From contig JAQVQN010000033.1 of the NCBI GenBank assembly GCA_028701555.1, positions 1-11,242 on the forward strand: DNA of 11,242 nt, read 5' to 3'. Every line of letters begins with the position of its first letter. Positions within the stretch are counted from its first letter, which is position 1. Positions 8,650 through 11,242 of this stretch are shown here, in pieces. The position numbers and the translations under genes were made by a program. The DNA is from Kiritimatiellia bacterium. GTDB taxonomy: Bacteria; Verrucomicrobiota; Kiritimatiellia; RFP12; UBA1067. The notes under the pieces were generated by a model. That model saw nothing but the letters and a program-made list of their open reading frames with translations. It did no database searches and had not been told where the DNA came from.

Positions 8650-8751
8650 GTGAGATCTCCTCGCTTGGTTGCCGCGTCAATCGTTCGATACGCGGCACTA
8701 TGGTCTTGGTGTGCGCGACTGGCGCGCCGGGTCAAGAACAGCGGGGAGTGC

Positions 8752-9171
8752 TCAACACAGCATCTGCGTTGAGCGTGCTATAAATGTAAATTGCGGGGAT
8801 AAGACATCGGGCGGATGGGCAAAGGTTTTAGTCCGAAAAGTCAGACTTACTCCGGTTTGCGTCCGAAGATAAAATTCAGGCAGCGGCGCGGCAGGCGTTT
8901 TAACTGTGACGCTCGTGACCGTATCGGACGGAGCCAGATCGCTGATAATCAGATGTTCGCAGACATGATCCAAATGACCCGCTTGCGGTTCCGGCGCGGA
9001 ACCGCAGTCATGGCATTGCTCGCCGCACCCGTCGGGATCAGGCGCGCACAGGCAGAGGGTCAGGCCCTGCAAGACGCTGGCCGAGAAAAGCGCGGCAGCC
9101 AGCAGGCCGCGCGCGACCGCCGACATTTTAGGCAAGCTCCAGTGCTTATGACAACCCGTCCACATGCGCAT
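8752..9171 (-). CDS. Small exported Cys/His-rich protein heading the efflux operon, function unknown
   Basis: This gene encodes 139 residues. A hydrophobic segment at about 19-38 (VARGLLAAALFSASVLQGLT) looks like a signal peptide. Directly after it comes a Cys-rich patch with C40, C42, C49, C53, C56 and C71, plus H54, H66, H69 and H73. The remainder is Ser/Thr/Pro-rich and ends in Cys139. From memory, short proteins with this plan (signal peptide, CLC-like motif, Cys/His block, RS/RT-x-x-x-L end) occur beside CzcCBA-type operons in other bacteria, but I know of no named function. A periplasmic metal chaperone or sensor is a reasonable guess. The start is uncertain: the ATG at 9171 has GGAG 12 bases upstream, while the in-frame ATG at 9126 (124 residues) has GGAG 10 bases upstream and gives a more compact signal peptide. 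The ATPase gene ends 34 bases upstream. Confidence 0.7.
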   Translation of the reverse strand: MRMWTGCHKHWSLPKMSAVARGLLAAALFSASVLQGLTLCLCAPDPDGCGEQCHDCGSAPEPQAGHLDHVCEHLIISDLAPSDTVTSVTVKTPAAPLPEFYLRTQTGVSLTFRTKTFAHPPDVLSPQFTFIARSTQMLC

Positions 9172-9205
9172 AGCTTATCAGTTCTCCGCTGTCCGCCGCA
9201 ACCGT

Positions 9206-10426
9206 TCATTCGGAATCGCCGTCGGCATCCATCAGGAAGTCAACGATATTCATGCGTTTGACACCTTCATATTCCGCGCCCCAAATTTTTTGGTCCATTG
9301 AAAGCACGAGTTTTGGGTAGTTGTCTTTCACCTCAAGCAACGGCCTAAATTCCCGTTCAACGGTCATTGCCGACTCAAGCAGATAGGCCACTTGAATGTA
9401 TAGTTTAGTTCCCTGACGCATGGCAATGAAATCGATCTCGCGTTGACCCTGAAGGCCGACACACACCGAGAAGCCGCGCCGCAGCAACTCGATATACACC
9501 ACATTTTCAAGAAGCTGACCGATATCGCCGCCACGATAACCCGTCACAGAATGGCGGATGCCGAGATCATTCGCGAAGTACTTGTCGTTGATCTCAAAAA
9601 GACGCTTCCCCTTGATGTCATAGCGCTTCGCGCTGTGCCCCAGAAAAGTAGCGGTGAAATAACTCAGAAAATTCTGAATGGTATCCGGATATGTCCTGAT
9701 ATTCTGTGATTTCAGAAAATTAGTGATGTTGTTAGAGGCCATCAATTGCCCGATATTATCGAAGAAATAACGGGCAAAGCTTTCCAGCAGACCGACACTT
9801 CGCACACTGTATCTTTTAACAATATCCTTGAGCAGAATTGTATTATAGATTGCGTTGAGATATTGAAAAACCGTTTCATCGCTCAACTCTAGGTGAAACA
9901 AACCGGGCAGACCTCCGTAACGCAAGTACCGCTCAAATTCAACAGTTCTATCTGCAAATTGGTCCCCTCTGAATATTTGATACTCGCTGAAACTCAACGG
10001 ATAGATTGTAAATTCAATATACCGGCCCGATATCAAAGTCGCCAGTTCGGATGAAAGCAGGTGCGCGTTACTGCCTGTAATAAAGATATCGAAATCCTCT
10101 TTCTTCAGACAAGAAGCAACACAGCGCTCCCACTCTTCTATTTCTTGGATTTCATCGACCAAGAGATATTTTTGTCCTTTCACTTTTGCCATTTTGGATG
10201 TGACATAGTTGTGAAGTTCCGCGTATGACCGAATATTGTCGAATTGCAAATCCTCTTTATCAATGAACAGAATGTTGCTTTCAGAAACGCCCTGCTCAGC
10301 AAGACGCCCGATAATTTCCCTGAGAAAATAGCTTTTTCCGACGCGCCGCATTCCGGTAAGCACCTTTACCACCGGTTTATTCAGGAACGGACTGATCTTT
10401 TTCCAATACAAATCTCGCCAGATCAT
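9206..10426 (-). CDS. AAA+ ATPase with DUF4143-type C-terminal domain
   Basis: This 406-residue protein belongs to the AAA_14/DUF4143 family of prokaryotic ATPases. Walker A is GMRRVGKS (25-32), Walker B is YLLVDEIQ (87-94, D91-E92), and the sensor-like ITGSN is at 116-120, followed by the family-typical LLSSELATLISGRY (123-136). The C-terminal half (about 200-380) has the DUF4143 pattern, ending in REIDFIAMRQGTKLYIQVAY, which resembles a degenerate nuclease fold where the usual catalytic Lys motif reads QVAY. Length is normal for the family and the frame is intact. No function is established for most members; transfer with mobile DNA is common. Base composition is noticeably more AT-rich than the efflux genes, suggesting separate ancestry. 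Its start is supported by a strong ribosome-binding site, GGGGGTGAT, and a near-ideal promoter upstream. Confidence 0.88.
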   Translation of the reverse strand: MIWRDLYWKKISPFLNKPVVKVLTGMRRVGKSYFLREIIGRLAEQGVSESNILFIDKEDLQFDNIRSYAELHNYVTSKMAKVKGQKYLLVDEIQEIEEWERCVASCLKKEDFDIFITGSNAHLLSSELATLISGRYIEFTIYPLSFSEYQIFRGDQFADRTVEFERYLRYGGLPGLFHLELSDETVFQYLNAIYNTILLKDIVKRYSVRSVGLLESFARYFFDNIGQLMASNNITNFLKSQNIRTYPDTIQNFLSYFTATFLGHSAKRYDIKGKRLFEINDKYFANDLGIRHSVTGYRGGDIGQLLENVVYIELLRRGFSVCVGLQGQREIDFIAMRQGTKLYIQVAYLLESAMTVEREFRPLLEVKDNYPKLVLSMDQKIWGAEYEGVKRMNIVDFLMDADGDSE

Positions 10427-10453
10427 GCTCTATCACCCCCTTCTGCTGAATAG

Positions 10454-10492
10454 AATATATCCTAAATATAATTCAAAAACAACTATATTTAG
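10454..10492 (-). promoter_or_regulatory. Promoter of the ATPase gene with an operator-like inverted repeat
   Basis: On the minus strand, TTGTTT (10477-10482) and TATATT (10454-10459) are spaced by 17 bases, an excellent sigma70-type layout. A perfect 9-bp inverted repeat, CTAAATATA (10462-10470) and TATATTTAG (10484-10492), has arm centres 22 bases apart, two DNA turns. One arm lies in the promoter spacer and the other directly upstream of the -35 box. A dimeric repressor binding both arms would cover the -35. Because the region is very AT-rich, chance symmetry is possible. Confidence 0.55.
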
Positions 10493-10581
10493 CTTATAAA
10501 CTTAAAATGTAAATTTCAGCGCGGTTGAATCCTGAGGCTCTTTCAACGCAACGTGTATTGCGTGATGCGCGTCGTGTGGCT

Positions 10582-11242
10582 TCAGAACGCCCAGTAGCGG
10601 TCGGGGCTCAGAAACAGGTAGCCGGGCACGCCCAGCGTCTCGACCTGAAAATCCTCGAAGACGCCTGTGCTCGGCCGCGCGAAACGCACTTGCCACAGGC
10701 CGCCCGCAAGACCTTGGCCCTCATTGGCCGTGAAACGCTCTGCAACCGTGATCGGATCTTTGCGCCAGACCTCCTTGCCGTCAGGAGCGCAGACCGTCGC
10801 GCTCACCCCCTCCACGCCGCCGCCGCCAGCTATCCCCACGGCGAAGAGGGCTGTCCCTTGCGGCACGTCAAAATAGATCGGCCCGGCGCAACGGATCAGC
10901 GACACAGAGTGCTTGGCGGCATCTAGCGCCGCTGGCACATTTGCCGCCAGCAGCGTGAACGCGTGGTTGCCGACATCCACCTCCAACGCATAAAAACCCT
11001 TCTCCGCGGCTTTGAACTTTATCTCTAAGACCTGATTGAAACCCTTGAAGGCGGCCCTGTGCAGCACTTTTCCCGAGGGACCGTGTGCCAGCAGGGGTTT
11101 TGACGAGAAATCCGTTTTGCCGACCTGCGTCTGCCGACCCGCGACCACAACCTCCTGACCGGCTTTGGCGAACAGCAGGTAAGTGGCGCGTTTGCGGATC
11201 GTAACCGGCGCAAGCTCGCGTGTGCCCTCGGCTTGGTCTACC
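10582..11242 (-). CDS. C-terminal part of a larger unidentified protein (runs off right edge)
   Basis: The frame is open from the right edge to a TGA at 10582-10584, giving the last 220 or so residues, so the start lies outside the window. The visible part appears all-beta. A segment with YLLFAKAGQEVVV, followed by a block with KGFYALEVDVGNHAFTLLA, suggests one or two beta-sandwich domains of the kind found at the end of secreted or surface enzymes (PPC-like layout). A Gly-rich stretch (AGGGGVEGVSA) and a final VPGYLFLSPDRYWAF tail follow. There are no catalytic motifs or membrane segments in the visible part. GTG at 11148 is in frame but internal and has no ribosome-binding site. I do not recognise the family. 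A secreted or cell-surface enzyme such as a glycosidase or peptidase upstream is only a guess. Confidence 0.7.
   Translation of the reverse strand, partial: VDQAEGTRELAPVTIRKRATYLLFAKAGQEVVVAGRQTQVGKTDFSSKPLLAHGPSGKVLHRAAFKGFNQVLEIKFKAAEKGFYALEVDVGNHAFTLLAANVPAALDAAKHSVSLIRCAGPIYFDVPQGTALFAVGIAGGGGVEGVSATVCAPDGKEVWRKDPITVAERFTANEGQGLAGGLWQVRFARPSTGVFEDFQVETLGVPGYLFLSPDRYWAF

Noticed and set aside
10582..11148. A complete 188-residue gene starting at GTG 11148
   Set aside because: The frame stays open to the right edge with similar protein-like composition, and there is no ribosome-binding site at 11148. It is better read as the end of a longer gene.

Overview
The window looks like a Gram-negative bacterial chromosome segment. 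The evidence is a three-part RND efflux system with an outer-membrane factor and two proteins carrying lipoprotein-type signal peptides. Coding DNA is mostly GC-rich. Short phrase-like AT-rich direct repeats sit in two intergenic gaps. From the style of the proteins and intergenic repeats I lean towards the Verrucomicrobiota/Kiritimatiellota/Lentisphaerota side of bacteria, but no marker gene here proves that.

Left end (1-926). The first 28 codons of a minus-strand ClpB-type disaggregase run off the left edge. A 271-base divergent intergenic region follows, holding a strong -10 box for clpB, a hairpin-like inverted repeat, two copies of a 12-base repeat and a near-consensus plus-strand promoter. 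That promoter drives a two-gene unit: a 61-residue protein whose 3' end overlaps by 59 bases the start of a 147-residue nucleotidyltransferase. This resembles a toxin-antitoxin or AbiEii/MNT-like module.

Centre (968-9171, all minus). Read in the direction of transcription, this is a likely metal-efflux operon. It contains a small exported Cys/His-rich protein, a CzcC/CusC-type outer-membrane factor, a CusB/CzcB-type adaptor with a His/Cys-rich N-terminus and His-rich tail, and a CusA/CzcA-type RND pump. The last gene is a close relative of the amino-acid transporter LeuT. The adaptor and pump genes are separated by a 128-base gap filled with tandem repeats. The His/Cys-rich segments in consecutive exported proteins fit heavy-metal export, but the metal cannot be read from the sequence: the pump carries neither the CzcA zinc signature nor the CusA methionines as I recall them.

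Right end (9206-11242, minus). An AAA+ ATPase with a DUF4143-type C-terminus, clearly more AT-rich than its neighbours, has its own promoter whose -35 box lies between the arms of a perfect 9-bp inverted repeat. It ends 34 bases before the metal operon begins. The last feature is the C-terminal part of a larger unidentified protein that enters from the right edge.

The most interesting points are the overlapping small-gene/nucleotidyltransferase pair with an operator-like repeat at its promoter, the uncharacterised Cys/His-rich exported protein heading the efflux operon, the LeuT-like transporter at its end, and the AT-rich ATPase with its apparent self-contained operator.
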